Shown: positions 15,033 to 24,353 of the stretch, piece after piece
Layout of the letters: each line of letters starts with the position of its first letter
Position numbering within the stretch: position 1 is the stretch's first letter
From: CAYFQB01 sp964345225
GTDB lineage: Bacteria; Nitrospirota; Thermodesulfovibrionia; Thermodesulfovibrionales; UBA6898
Reading direction: 5' to 3'
Assembly (NCBI GenBank): GCA_964345225.1
Contig: CAYFQB010000032.1
Coordinates: forward strand, 1 to 64,000
Length of the DNA stretch: 64,000 nt
Position numbers and translations under genes: made by a program
Notes under the pieces: model-generated
Told to the model about the DNA's origin: nothing
What the model saw: only the letters and a program-made list of their open reading frames with translations
The model's database searches: none

Positions 15033-15563
15033 TCAATTGATCCCAACCTTAAATGTCTCCAATGAAATAAATTCCAGTTCTGCGCCGAAGAGATCTTTGT
15101 TATTGATGTTCTTCTTTATAAATGCTGCGAATTCTTCTGAGGAATCAAACTTCCTGCCTTTTAACAGTTCGGAAGTACCTGAAAGGATCTGGGTTCTTAA
15201 AATCCCGTTATCGGCAATAGAGTATTTAAAGAATACAAATGTCCTCTCTTTTTCATCAAGGTCTCTAATATTCTGAACATTTATTATTTTTACATCATTA
15301 ATTTCAGTAATAAATCCCCTTGTGATCAATGTTTCATCATTACCTTCTTTCCAGTTAATAAGGTATTCATGATCATTGAATTTAAAAATGGCCAATCTTA
15401 TCTTTTTATCATCATCCTTTTTGGGAATGCTTATCCAGTAATTAACTAGTTTTGAATCTATTTTAGATGTTGTAGCCGAAGAAAGAGGAAACTCGGATAC
15501 ATAACAGCCATAAGTAAAAAAGAAGATTATAGCAATTAAAACAGAAGAAATATATTTTCTCAT
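15033..15563 (-). CDS. Predicted lipoprotein of unknown function
   Basis: A 176-residue protein with a signal peptide ending in a lipobox (FTYGC, cysteine about residue 20), so it should be a membrane-attached lipoprotein. The rest is a mixed alpha/beta domain (LVNYWISIPKKDDDKKIRLAIFKFN in two parts, then a C-terminal helix FAAFIKKN). I do not recognise the family. It is followed on the same strand, upstream by coordinates of transcription, by a second lipoprotein gene 25 bp away; the two may be co-transcribed. Confidence 0.65.
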   Translation of the reverse strand: MRKYISSVLIAIIFFFTYGCYVSEFPLSSATTSKIDSKLVNYWISIPKKDDDKKIRLAIFKFNDHEYLINWKEGNDETLITRGFITEINDVKIINVQNIRDLDEKERTFVFFKYSIADNGILRTQILSGTSELLKGRKFDSSEEFAAFIKKNINNKDLFGAELEFISLETFKVGIN

Positions 15564-15588
15564 ATTACTCCTTTACCTAAAATTGGAA

Positions 15589-16086
15589 TTAATCTGCGCT
15601 GCTTTTTGGCGTCGGCTTGAATGACTGGGTTGAGCGCAATTTTAAACGAAACCACGGCTCTCCGCTTGATGAAAAACCTTCCTCTATTACTTTAAATACT
15701 GCATTTTCAGGTGTTAACGGCTGAGCAAAATCAACAGGTGTAAAATCTCCATTAAAGCGTATATGCATTTCCTTGTGCACTATTTTTCCTGCCCTTCGAA
15801 ATACTAGATACATCTCCCCATCATCAGTAGATTCATCTGGTATTTCCTTCTCGCAATCTTCCTTAGAAATACCCAAGTCTTTGCAAATAAAACTTCTTGT
15901 TGTATATGGATCATAAAGATAGAGCTCATCCCATTCAAATGAGACTATATCATTTAGATTAATCTCAGCCTTCCGGGAATCACGGACTTCCTTTCTTATA
16001 GCTTTACCAACACTACCACTTAGCCAATAAGTAGGTTCACAACCAGCCAACAGAAGCAATATTATAATTGTCGTAACTACTCTCAT
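15589..16086 (-). CDS. Predicted lipoprotein of unknown function
   Basis: A 165-residue protein with a short signal peptide and a clean lipobox LLAGC. The body is charged and contains four-residue acidic patches and two cysteines (CKDLGISKEDC), which may form a disulfide in the periplasm. No family is recognised. It lies just upstream of another lipoprotein gene on the same strand, 25 bp apart, suggesting a two-gene unit. Confidence 0.65.
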   Translation of the reverse strand: MRVVTTIIILLLLAGCEPTYWLSGSVGKAIRKEVRDSRKAEINLNDIVSFEWDELYLYDPYTTRSFICKDLGISKEDCEKEIPDESTDDGEMYLVFRRAGKIVHKEMHIRFNGDFTPVDFAQPLTPENAVFKVIEEGFSSSGEPWFRLKLRSTQSFKPTPKSSAD

Positions 16087-16242
16087 ATTTTGAGATTTAA
16101 CGTGAGAGTCTGTGAATCGAACCTGTGTAAATATTAGAATGCATCATGTTACTATAAACAACAAAAACCATAATTAGGTCTGCTGGTTTGATTCCACAGA
16201 ACTTTCTATTTATATTTTAATTTTTAGCACCCTCACACATTT

Positions 16243-16575
16243 TTATTGCGTAATGAATTCAAAAAACCCGATCAGCTGATCACCCCTCTGCGCCAAAAAT
16301 TCTTCTAACTGTGATTCAGACAAAGCCATAAAACTATCAGGGTCATTCTTTTCTGACAAACCCAACAAGATCCTTTTGACTTTCCCCATTTCTATTGCAA
16401 CGCCGATCACAATATCCATTTGCTCTGAGAAACCGGTTTTAAATTCAAACTCGTCAAATTCCTCCGGCGGATCCGGCAGAGTTGTACATCTTATCCCGAA
16501 AGCAAATAATTGACCTGAGTTTATTATATTTTCCAAATTAAGACTTTGATTGATAAATTTTTTAAAACGCTGCAT
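16243..16575 (-). CDS. Small hypothetical protein
   Basis: A 110-residue soluble protein, ATG preceded by GAGGG. It has an acidic central stretch (DPPEEFDEFEFKTG) and predicted helices (SESQLEEFLAQ). No recognised domain, signal peptide or membrane helix. The good ribosome-binding site and normal amino-acid composition support it being a real gene. Function unknown. Confidence 0.5.
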   Translation of the reverse strand: MQRFKKFINQSLNLENIINSGQLFAFGIRCTTLPDPPEEFDEFEFKTGFSEQMDIVIGVAIEMGKVKRILLGLSEKNDPDSFMALSESQLEEFLAQRGDQLIGFFEFITQ

Positions 16576-16794
16576 ATCACCCTCACCTTATCTTTAATCT
16601 CTACCATTATTTAATAATCCATCAGCCATCGTAAAATAATAATAATGTTATTAAACCAGCCTGACCCCTTCGCTTTTTTTCTAATAACAATCAGTTAAAA
16701 GAAAATTCACCGTTTTATTTAAAAATTTTAGTTCGAGATAAAATCATAGTCAAGCTAAAAAACAAATCATCAGGCAGATAAAAACAGGCAATTG

Positions 16795-17532
16795 CTATTG
16801 GAGAGTATTTATCTTATGGGCGAGACAACCTGCTCCAAAGCCGTTGTCAATATTCACAACAGCTATACCGGGCACACATGAATTGAGCATTGCAAAGAGC
16901 GCGGTCAGACCGCCAAGGCTTGTTCCGTAACCAGTAGAAGCAGGCACAGCTATAATAGGTTTGTCTGTCAGACCGCCAACAACAGAAGGAAGGGCGCCTT
17001 CCATGCCGGCTACAACAACTATTACACGGGATTCTTCAATGTGTTTCTTGTTATCCATCAGCCTGTGAAGTCCTGCTACTCCTACGTCATAGACATTATT
17101 AACCTTGCTGCCAAGAAAAGATGCTGTCACAGCAGCCTCTTCCGCGACAGGGATATCAGAGGTGCCTGCGGTTAGAACAAGGACGTTTCCCCTCTTCTTT
17201 TTTTCTTCACCTATTGAGATTATGCCTGATGCCGGGTGAAAGACTGCTTTTTTTATTCCCAGAGAGTTGTAAATCTTCTTTGTGGCCTTTGTAATAAGAA
17301 AGCGCCTGTTCTTTTTGTACATCAATCTCGAAATTTTAACTACCTGCTCTTGAGTTTTGCCTGAAGCAAAAATTACTTCAGGCACACCCTGTCTGAGGTT
17401 TCTATGATGGTCAACCCTTGCAAATGAGATATTTTCATATGGCAGGTGTTTCAATGTCCTGATTGCTTCTTCCACAGCCATACTTTTATTTCTGACTGAA
17501 TCCAGAATCTCTTTTAGCTTATCGTTATCCAT
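16795..17532 (-). CDS. larB: Nickel-pincer cofactor biosynthesis protein LarB
   Basis: A 245-residue protein with the PurE-like fold of LarB, which carboxylates and hydrolyses nicotinic acid adenine dinucleotide in the first step of nickel-pincer nucleotide synthesis. The N-terminus (ARVDHHRNLRQGVPEVIFASGKT in two parts) and the C-terminal glycine-rich PurE core (VLTAGTSDIPVAEEA, VGVAGLHRL, VVAGMEGALPSVVGGLT, VPASTGYG) are diagnostic. larC lies about 28 kb away on the other strand; larE and a larA-type racemase are not in the window. gpsA follows on the same strand. Confidence 0.93.
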   Translation of the reverse strand: MDNDKLKEILDSVRNKSMAVEEAIRTLKHLPYENISFARVDHHRNLRQGVPEVIFASGKTQEQVVKISRLMYKKNRRFLITKATKKIYNSLGIKKAVFHPASGIISIGEEKKKRGNVLVLTAGTSDIPVAEEAAVTASFLGSKVNNVYDVGVAGLHRLMDNKKHIEESRVIVVVAGMEGALPSVVGGLTDKPIIAVPASTGYGTSLGGLTALFAMLNSCVPGIAVVNIDNGFGAGCLAHKINTLQ

Positions 17533-17564
17533 GACATTCAGAATAATCAGTTATATGTATCTGC

Positions 17565-18554
17565 TCAGAATTCAGATTTGAGGGTGCGGTTCATAAGCAT
17601 CCTCACCGCAGTTTCCGGGTTTTTATCACTATACAGTACCTTGTAGACCTGTTCGACTATTGGCATTTCAACGCCATACTTTTGAGAAAGTTCATATGCG
17701 GATACCGCAGTTGCAACACCTTCAGCAATACTTTTTCTTGAGGATAGTATATCCTGCAGTTTCATGCCTTTTCCAAGACTTAACCCTACTGAATAGTTTC
17801 TCGAAAGATGGCCTGTGCATGTCAGCACAAGGTCACCAAGACCGCTCAGTCCAGAAAATGTCCTCTGGTCGGCACCCATTGCCTTTCCTAACCTCATAAT
17901 CTCTGCAAGTCCTCTTGTTATCAGTGCAGCCCTTGCACTGTTTCCAAGACCGAGTCCGTCAGATATTCCTGAAGCTATGGCAATAACGTTTTTTAATGCA
18001 CCGCCCAGTTCTACCCCAAGCACGTCTGTGTGAGTATAAACCCTGAAATAGCTGGTATTGAAAATTTCCTGAAGAAGAAGGCCAATAGAAGTATTCTCTG
18101 CCGCGAGTGTTACTGCTGTCGGAAACTTTTTTATCACTTCTTGTGAAAAGCTTGGGCCAGAAAGAACTGCAACCTTAAGGTCTGAAAGCTCCTTCAGAAT
18201 TGAAGATACCGTCATAAGTGTACCCTGTTCGATACCCTTGGAGGCATTTATCAAAATTGAATCCTTGTGAATATAATTTACTGCGTCAATAAAAACTTTA
18301 CGCGCAAACTGTGTAGGTACAACATTTAATATATAGCGTGCGTTACTAATAACGTCCTTTATATCGTTAGATACCTTTATTCCATTAGGGAGAATAACAC
18401 CTGGCATATATATGCTGTTTATCCTGGTTTGATTTATCTCATCAACAAGCTCTTTCTCAAAAGCCCATAGTGAGACATCATATTTTTCACTAGCAAGCAG
18501 GCATGCAAGGGTAGTTCCCCAGCTTCCTGCACCTATGACAGCAATATAACTCAT
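17565..18554 (-). CDS. gpsA: Glycerol-3-phosphate dehydrogenase (NAD(P)+)
   Basis: A 329-residue enzyme reducing dihydroxyacetone phosphate to sn-glycerol-3-phosphate for phospholipid synthesis. Rossmann motif IGAGSWGTTLA at the N-terminus, then ASKGIEQGT, AVLSGPSFSQEV, the catalytic-region GGALKNVIAIASGISDGLGLG (in two parts), and SGLGDLVLTCTGHLSRNYSVG. Length is standard. It lies 32 bp from larB on the same strand; glnS precedes it, 78 bp upstream. No oddities seen. Confidence 0.97.
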   Translation of the reverse strand: MSYIAVIGAGSWGTTLACLLASEKYDVSLWAFEKELVDEINQTRINSIYMPGVILPNGIKVSNDIKDVISNARYILNVVPTQFARKVFIDAVNYIHKDSILINASKGIEQGTLMTVSSILKELSDLKVAVLSGPSFSQEVIKKFPTAVTLAAENTSIGLLLQEIFNTSYFRVYTHTDVLGVELGGALKNVIAIASGISDGLGLGNSARAALITRGLAEIMRLGKAMGADQRTFSGLSGLGDLVLTCTGHLSRNYSVGLSLGKGMKLQDILSSRKSIAEGVATAVSAYELSQKYGVEMPIVEQVYKVLYSDKNPETAVRMLMNRTLKSEF

Positions 18555-18632
18555 AATTTAAACTTAACTATCATGTTTGATACAAGATATATAATACATA
18601 ATTTCATATATTAGTTATTATGTATTTTTTTA

Positions 18633-20327
18633 CTAATTAATCTGTGATTTTTCGATTTTAGCCCATGTATCACGCAATGTCACCGTCCGGTTAAACACAA
18701 GGCTCTCATTTTCAGAATCAGGATCAACACAGAAATATCCCAGTCTTTCAAACTGAAAGCGGTCACCCGGCTTTGCAGTTGCCAGTCCTGGTTCAATACG
18801 GCAAGATGTCAGTATCTCCAGTGAATTCGGTTTCAGATTTGACTTGAGATCAGAATCATCATCTGTTTCTTCAGGATTAGATTTAAGAAAGAGATGATCG
18901 TAAAGGCGCACTTCAGCCTTTATCGAGTGGGCTTCTGAAACCCAGTGCAACGTGCCCTTGACCTTTCGTCCGTCTGGAGAATCACCGCCTCGTGTTGCCG
19001 GATCATAAGTACAGTGAAGTTCTGTCACCTCACCTGTCTCCTTATTCTTTACTACACTAACACATTTAATATAATAGGCGTATCTCAGCCTTACCTCACG
19101 TCCAGGTGCCAGACGGAACCACTTATTAGGCGGATCCTCACGGAAATCTTCCCTTTCAATGTAAATCACACGGGAAAAAGGTACTTTCCTGGTACCCATG
19201 CTCAGATCCTCCGGATTATTTATTGCATCCAGCTCTTCAACCTGATCCTCAGGATAATTGTCTATGACAACCCGAAGCGGCCGCAATACCCCCATAAATC
19301 GTGGAGCCCTTTTATTCATATCCTCTCGCATGCAATGCTCAAGCAGAGCCACATCTACCATACTGTCCCTCTTGGCCACTCCTATGCGCTCACTGAATTT
19401 CCTTATCGACTCAGGTGTATAGCCTCTTCTCCGAAGACCGGAAATAGTGGGCATTCTTGGATCGTCCCACCCGGTGACATGACCCTCTTGTACAAGTTTC
19501 AGAAGCTTCCTCTTGCTCATTACAGTATAGCTGATGTTGAGCCTTGCAAACTCTATCTGCTGAGGATGATAAATATTTAATTCCTCAAGAAACCAGTCAT
19601 ACAATGGGCGGTGATCCTCAAATTCCAGTGTACAGAGAGAGTGCGTGATTCTTTCAATAGAATCCGAGACGCAATGGGTATAATCATACATCGGATAGAT
19701 GCACCACCTGTTACCAGTCCTGTGGTGCTCTTCGTGCAGTATTCTATACATTACAGGATCCCGCATATTTATATTACCTGATGCCATATCAATCTTTGCA
19801 CGAAGTGTCCGCGAACCATCAGGAAATTCGCCTTTTTTCATGCGCTCGAATAAGCCGAGATTTTCTTCAACAGAACGGTTACGATAAGGACTTTCCCTGC
19901 CTGGTTCTGTCAGCGTGCCGCGGTACTCCCTTATCTCATCTGCACTCAGGTCACAGACATATGCTTTTCCTTTCTTAATTAACTGAACAGCATACTGGTA
20001 AAGCTCTTCAAAATAATCTGATGCATAATAAAGCCGCTCTTCCCAGTCGAAACCGAGCCAGCGGACATCCCGGATAATTGACTCCACATATTCAGCCTCT
20101 TCTTTAACCGGATTAGTATCATCAAACCTCAGGTTGCATAAACCTCCGAATTCTTCTGAGATACCGAAATTGAGGCATATAGACTTAGCATGCCCTATAT
20201 GCAGATATCCATTAGGCTCAGGCGGAAAGCGGGTATGAACACGCCCATCATTTTTTTTATTCTTTATGTCTTCTTTAATGATGTCCCGGATGAAATCCGA
20301 CGGGCGCGGTGATTCATCTATAGCCAT
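18633..20327 (-). CDS. glnS: Glutaminyl-tRNA synthetase
   Basis: A 564-residue class I synthetase. It has the PPEPNGYLHIGHAKS motif carrying HIGH, and VMSKRKL as the KMSKS equivalent. GlnRS-specific blocks are LRFDDTNPVKEE and RWCIYPMYDYTHC, and a C-terminal beta-barrel anticodon-binding half is present (HWVSEAHS, NRTVTLRDTW). Bacterial GlnRS was acquired from eukaryotes and is not universal, so Gln-tRNA here need not come from the Glu amidotransferase route. gltX is also in the window, allowing a discriminating GluRS. Next to it lies a toxin-antitoxin pair. Confidence 0.97.
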   Translation of the reverse strand: MAIDESPRPSDFIRDIIKEDIKNKKNDGRVHTRFPPEPNGYLHIGHAKSICLNFGISEEFGGLCNLRFDDTNPVKEEAEYVESIIRDVRWLGFDWEERLYYASDYFEELYQYAVQLIKKGKAYVCDLSADEIREYRGTLTEPGRESPYRNRSVEENLGLFERMKKGEFPDGSRTLRAKIDMASGNINMRDPVMYRILHEEHHRTGNRWCIYPMYDYTHCVSDSIERITHSLCTLEFEDHRPLYDWFLEELNIYHPQQIEFARLNISYTVMSKRKLLKLVQEGHVTGWDDPRMPTISGLRRRGYTPESIRKFSERIGVAKRDSMVDVALLEHCMREDMNKRAPRFMGVLRPLRVVIDNYPEDQVEELDAINNPEDLSMGTRKVPFSRVIYIEREDFREDPPNKWFRLAPGREVRLRYAYYIKCVSVVKNKETGEVTELHCTYDPATRGGDSPDGRKVKGTLHWVSEAHSIKAEVRLYDHLFLKSNPEETDDDSDLKSNLKPNSLEILTSCRIEPGLATAKPGDRFQFERLGYFCVDPDSENESLVFNRTVTLRDTWAKIEKSQIN

Positions 20328-20392
20328 AGATGTAACTCCTTCATAATTTTCATTTTCTAATATTTTCCCCTCTTTTGAAAACTACTAATGCT

Positions 20393-20791
20393 TTATTTCC
20401 AATTTTCTATTTTTAGTCCGTTGATTTTACTGAAATGATCAGTGTTGTTAGTTACAAGAGTTGCATTGTTTATAAGTGCAATGCTCGCTATAAGCAAGTC
20501 TGAATCATCAATAGTTTTCCCCTTTGATTCTAACTCAGCTTTTATCTTCCCATATAATGAAGGAACACCACTTACAGTGTGAAGTGTCTTTATCCTAGTT
20601 TTTAATTCCTCAACTACAGCTAAATTCTTATCTTTCTTATTTGATTTACATGCCCCGTAAAAAAGTTCACATTCAGTTATAACAGTGATGAATATATTTC
20701 TCAAGCCTTTTCTGATTATAGACTTCTCGATATTTTCATTGCCTTTTAACCAGTAGATACATATATCTGTATCTAGTATAAACCTGCTCAT
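20393..20791 (-). CDS. vapC: VapC-type PIN-domain toxin
   Basis: A 132-residue PIN-domain ribonuclease toxin. The acidic residues expected for metal binding are visible: LDTDICIYW near the start, TECELFYGA, DDSDLLIAS, and TNNTDHFSKI near the end. It starts one base after the antitoxin stop, the usual antitoxin-first order. VapC toxins cleave RNA such as initiator tRNA; the target here is unknown. Length and motif order are normal, so it is probably functional. Confidence 0.9.
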   Translation of the reverse strand: MSRFILDTDICIYWLKGNENIEKSIIRKGLRNIFITVITECELFYGACKSNKKDKNLAVVEELKTRIKTLHTVSGVPSLYGKIKAELESKGKTIDDSDLLIASIALINNATLVTNNTDHFSKINGLKIENWK

Positions 20792-20792
20792 C

Positions 20793-21044
20793 TTAGTTTC
20801 TCTGCCTTTTGAACCATCTTCTATGAGTTTTGATATCCTTTAAAATATCATCTGCTGTTCTTTTATCATCCCAACTGCCGCAAAGCCCTGTCTTATCTTT
20901 ATCTGGCATCTGTTCTTCGGGTACATATAAGTATTCCTGGATAAGCCCTGTAATGATATCCTTCAATGTTTTATGATTTATTGCTGCTTTTTTCTTAAGT
21001 TCTCCATGTATTTCGTCTGGAAGCTCTACAATTAACTTTCCCAT
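20793..21044 (-). CDS. vapB: VapB-like ribbon-helix-helix antitoxin
   Basis: About 83 residues from the ATG at 21044, which lies eight bases after AGGAGG; a GTG and ATG slightly upstream overlap that site and are less likely. The N-terminus (KLIVELPDEIHGELKKKA) fits a ribbon-helix-helix DNA-binding domain of the CopG type. The C-terminus (DDILKDIKTHRRW) would bind and block the toxin. It sits directly upstream of the PIN toxin gene. It probably autoregulates the pair. Confidence 0.82.
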   Translation of the reverse strand: MGKLIVELPDEIHGELKKKAAINHKTLKDIITGLIQEYLYVPEEQMPDKDKTGLCGSWDDKRTADDILKDIKTHRRWFKRQRN

Positions 21045-21053
21045 TTCCATCAC

Positions 21054-21438
21054 CTCCTGAATATAAAATAGACAATATTTAAATATTTGTCAATATTATT
21101 AACCTGTCAAAACAAGAAACTTTCAAATTTTTTGAATTTTTAAAGTTTTCGAGTAAATTTGCTATTCATTAATCTACGAAACATGTCAAGTTTATCAATT
21201 ATTACCTGAGACTAAATAATCCAAGGGGTATATCAAGATACTCGATTTCACCTGCAAGTCCGCAAAACGTATTACTCCCAAAAAGTGAGTAATTCTGGTT
21301 GAAATGTTTAACGCAGACATTATAGATGCGTGACTGAATCGTGATGTCTTGCTCAAAAACTGATTTGCAAATCAAAAACTAACATAAGCAAAAAAAGTCT
21401 CCGCTGTCACGCATTCTAATGCATGGACATGTTAGAGT
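21054..21438. other. Intergenic stretch with short palindromes
   Basis: No gene is seen. There is a small hairpin ATTACTC...GAGTAAT (21271-21292), a 14-bp palindrome TGATTTGCAAATCA (about 21359-21372), and a wide inverted pair GATGCGTGAC (about 21325) and GTCACGCATTC (about 21408). These might be antitoxin or regulator sites, but nothing ties them to a known element. Confidence 0.4.
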
Positions 21439-21867
21439 CTAATCGCTTGATAGCTTTTTAAAACCAGATAGATATTCTCTTTCAGTAGCTTTTTCTTTTG
21501 CCTTAATAAATTCTTCGCCTGTCCCTGACAAAAAATCATCAGCATAATTTTTCAAATCATTGGCTAAGCGCCTAAATCCATCTAAGGGATCAGATGAAAA
21601 TCCTGGATATTCAGCATTTCCCTTGCCTGCAACATAACTCATATAATCTTCTTGTGATAAAGATATATCCCCAATATGATATTTGACCAATCCAAGGGAG
21701 TATCTAAAATGCAATTCTAATCTTCTATCATCTTTTATATATTGCCCACTATCAAATTGCCCTCCACTTCCTCGACCTGATAAACCCGGCTGCCACCGAA
21801 ATCCATTCGATTCCATAATTGGGTCAATATATTTCCGACCTTTTTCTAATATCTCTTTTGGATTCAT
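21439..21867 (-). CDS. Hypothetical protein
   Basis: A 142-residue soluble protein that I do not recognise. It opens with a helix (PKEILEKGRKYIDPIM), then a Gly/Ser-rich strand region (PGLSGRGSGGQFDSG), an aromatic-rich segment (RLELHFRYSLGLVKYHIG) and a C-terminal charged helix. It resembles small accessory or immunity-type proteins only in general shape. It stands alone near the toxin-antitoxin pair. No strong ribosome-binding site is visible. Confidence 0.5.
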   Translation of the reverse strand: MNPKEILEKGRKYIDPIMESNGFRWQPGLSGRGSGGQFDSGQYIKDDRRLELHFRYSLGLVKYHIGDISLSQEDYMSYVAGKGNAEYPGFSSDPLDGFRRLANDLKNYADDFLSGTGEEFIKAKEKATEREYLSGFKKLSSD

Positions 21868-22327
21868 ATTTTTTGTACTCTAACAAGTGATTATAAAGTT
21901 TTTCTTTTTTATAACAGAACCGCCTGCTTTATTCAATATGAAAGTGACTGAATATGGGGTAATTTTTATTATTTGCTAACTTAATATCATTACAATTGTA
22001 ATGATATTAAGAAACTGACCATTTCTTCAAAATAGTTATCTTATGGCTGTTGATTTCGATATGAAATGTGTATAAATTTGTATTCTCTTAAAAACTCGAC
22101 TATAGGAAGAAGTCTTTTTATTCTCTTTTCTCATTTTATGAATCTTTTCTTGCGAAAGCAGTATAAGCCTAATACTAGTACTAGTAAAATTAATAAGATG
22201 ACAACAATAAATAAAACTTTATGCTCTTCATAAAAATTACATAAAACAGGTATCAGGTTAAAAAGCATTAATCACTTCCAAGGATAATCTAAGAACCGTC
22301 CCTTTTATCTTTGAGTCCTTCTTCCTG
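21868..22327. other. Intergenic stretch containing a 30-bp perfect palindrome
   Basis: No gene is seen. The main structure is the perfect palindrome at 21981-22010. A short ACTAGTACTAGT palindrome is at about 22174-22187. The remainder is AT-rich without repeats I can relate to the families found elsewhere. Confidence 0.5.
21981..22010. repeat. Perfect 30-bp palindrome
   Basis: The half-site TTAATATCATTACAA is followed without any spacer by its exact reverse complement. There is no T-tract on either side, so it is not a normal terminator. It could be a dimer operator, a cruciform-forming site or the scar of a mobile element. Its nearest genes are the hypothetical protein ending at 21439 and the PrcB-like gene ending at 22328. 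Confidence 0.9.
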
Positions 22328-22834
22328 TTACCAACAGGGCTTATCCAGCGGCTTCTGGTGTTCAAAGATGATTGAAGGCACTTTACCCCTTCTGAGTTTA
22401 ATTATGTGAAATGGATTCGTGATAACATCCAGTGGGCCAGGAGTTGTGTCATCCTCGATGAGCACTTCAAGACACCAGCAACTGTTATTGACACTGACTT
22501 CCAGGACTTGTATACCTGGTCCTCCGCCTGAGGACTGAATACCCAATATAGCTACGATCACAAGCTCTTTTTTGAAGTCGATATCGGGCAATGGGGGTGG
22601 CGGCTGGATGCCAGCGGTGTGATGTGCCCAAAAATGTGCCCAGGTCTTCTTATTTTTAATTATCAGGTCTGCCCCGGCAAAGCAGTCATCGTTGTAACGG
22701 TAATGACTTATATCTCCCTTATCAATGGTCTCAAATGGAATTTCCAGATCAAAAGCTGCCACCTGAGACGATCCAACAAGGACAAAGAAGAAAAGAAATA
22801 TAAATGATTTTATTAATAAAGTTCTTATTTTCAT
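22328..22834 (-). CDS. Secreted PrcB-like protein
   Basis: About 168 residues from the ATG at 22834, which has an AGGGGG ribosome-binding site; the longer frame reads into gltX and lacks family character. A signal peptide (LLIKSFIFLFFFVLVGSS) is followed by a domain with VIVAILGIQSSGGGPGIQVLEV (in two parts), matching the PrcB-type domain first described in a spirochete protease complex. It should be periplasmic or secreted. Two cysteines (SCWCLEV) are close together. Function beyond the domain name is uncertain. Confidence 0.65.
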   Translation of the reverse strand: MKIRTLLIKSFIFLFFFVLVGSSQVAAFDLEIPFETIDKGDISHYRYNDDCFAGADLIIKNKKTWAHFWAHHTAGIQPPPPLPDIDFKKELVIVAILGIQSSGGGPGIQVLEVSVNNSCWCLEVLIEDDTTPGPLDVITNPFHIIKLRRGKVPSIIFEHQKPLDKPCW

Positions 22835-22901
22835 GACATTTCCCCCTGTAGAATTAACTTTTTGGTTGCCAGATCTATGAAGAAAGCACTGAAGTTTTTT
22901 A

Positions 22902-24341
22902 TTATCCCCCGGATGATTCAATCGTCTTAATTGCTTTCTCCAGCCTCTTGAGCACCTTTTCCCTGCCAATAATCTCTAGCACTTCAAATATGCCCGGGCT
23001 CTCTGTGCCGCCTGTCATTGCAACACGGACAGGTTGGGCAAGATTGACAAGTTTTATGTTGTGCTTCTTAATTATTGACTTGAATACTTTTTCAATTTCC
23101 AGCGCTGAAAAGTCAGAAATAGATGCCAGGTCTTCTTTAAGCTCAATCAATAAGTCACGGCTTTTTTCATTGAGAAACTTTGCTTTTGCCTCTTCGTTGT
23201 ATTCAACCTCTTCAGCTATATAATATCGCAGGGAATTTGCAAGTTCAATCAATGTCTTTGACCGCTCTTTCAGAGTAGTAATGGCCTTTAACAACAATGC
23301 CTTATCCAACGGCTGGCCTTCTTTTATTACATTCTCTTTAACGAGGAAAGGTATAACAAGATCAGCCAGCTCTTCAACAGCGGTCTTCATTATATACTGG
23401 CTGTTAAGCCAGAGGAGTTTTTCAGGATTAAATACAGATGAAGCCTTTCCGACATTATCAAATGAGAAATACTGTATCAATTCATCACGTGTAAAGACTT
23501 CCTGGTCTCCATATGACCAGCCGAGCCTGACAAGATAATTAACAAGTGCATCAGAAAGGTATCCCATTTCATAATAGGCCATTACCGATGTTGCACCATG
23601 CCTCTTTGAAAGCCTTGTCTTGCCTGTGCCTGTGGTATTAGAACCGAGTATCATTGGAAGATGGGCAAACAAAGGAGCTTCATAGCCGACAGCTTTATAA
23701 ATATGTATCTGTTTCGGGGTATTATTTAGATGGTCATCTCCCCTTATGACATGTGTTATCTCCATGTCTACATCATCAACTACAACTGTGAAATTATAAG
23801 TTGGCGTGCCGTCAGACCGCATAATTATAAGATCATCAAGCTGGCTATTATCAAAAGATATCTTGCCCCTTATCAAATCATCAACAACTGTCTGTCCTTC
23901 CTGCGGCATTCTGAACCTGACTGCCGGAGTTACTCCTGAAACAGGCTCTTTTAAATCCCTGCATCTGCCATTATATTTAAAAGTTTTACCCTGCGCAATT
24001 GCCTCTTTTCTTCTCTGGTCGAGCTCATCAGGAGAACAGTAGCAGTAATACGCCTTACCTTCTTGTAAAAGTTTTTCTGCATAACTCTTGTAAATATCAA
24101 ATCTGTCTGTCTGCCTGTATGGTCCTTCATCCCATTCTAGCTTGAGCCACTTCATGCCGTTGATTATTTCATCTATATATTCTTCTGTTGAACGGCTCCT
24201 GTCGGTATCTTCTATCCTTAATATAAATATACCTTTATTGTGCCTTGCATAAAGCCAGTTGAAAAGCGCTGTCCTCGCCCCGCCTATATGAAGAAATCCT
24301 GTAGGGCTCGGTGCAAAACGTACCCTTACTCCGCCGGTCAA
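22902..24341 (-). CDS. gltX: Glutamyl-tRNA synthetase
   Basis: A 479-residue class I synthetase. It has PSPTGFLHIGGARTA carrying the HIGH motif, LRIEDTDRSRS, FAHLPMILG, and RLSKRHGATSV as the KMSKS loop. A helical anticodon-binding C-terminal half follows. The start is TTG, five bases after GGAGG. With a GlnRS gene also present it may be a discriminating GluRS, but the sequence alone does not prove this. tilS lies 12 bp upstream in the same direction. Confidence 0.96.
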   Translation of the reverse strand: MTGGVRVRFAPSPTGFLHIGGARTALFNWLYARHNKGIFILRIEDTDRSRSTEEYIDEIINGMKWLKLEWDEGPYRQTDRFDIYKSYAEKLLQEGKAYYCYCSPDELDQRRKEAIAQGKTFKYNGRCRDLKEPVSGVTPAVRFRMPQEGQTVVDDLIRGKISFDNSQLDDLIIMRSDGTPTYNFTVVVDDVDMEITHVIRGDDHLNNTPKQIHIYKAVGYEAPLFAHLPMILGSNTTGTGKTRLSKRHGATSVMAYYEMGYLSDALVNYLVRLGWSYGDQEVFTRDELIQYFSFDNVGKASSVFNPEKLLWLNSQYIMKTAVEELADLVIPFLVKENVIKEGQPLDKALLLKAITTLKERSKTLIELANSLRYYIAEEVEYNEEAKAKFLNEKSRDLLIELKEDLASISDFSALEIEKVFKSIIKKHNIKLVNLAQPVRVAMTGGTESPGIFEVLEIIGREKVLKRLEKAIKTIESSGG

Positions 24342-24353
24342 AATAACCTCCTC

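Noticed and set aside
22835..22969. Upstream extension of the PrcB-like gene into gltX
   Set aside because: The signal peptide and ribosome-binding site place the start at 22834.
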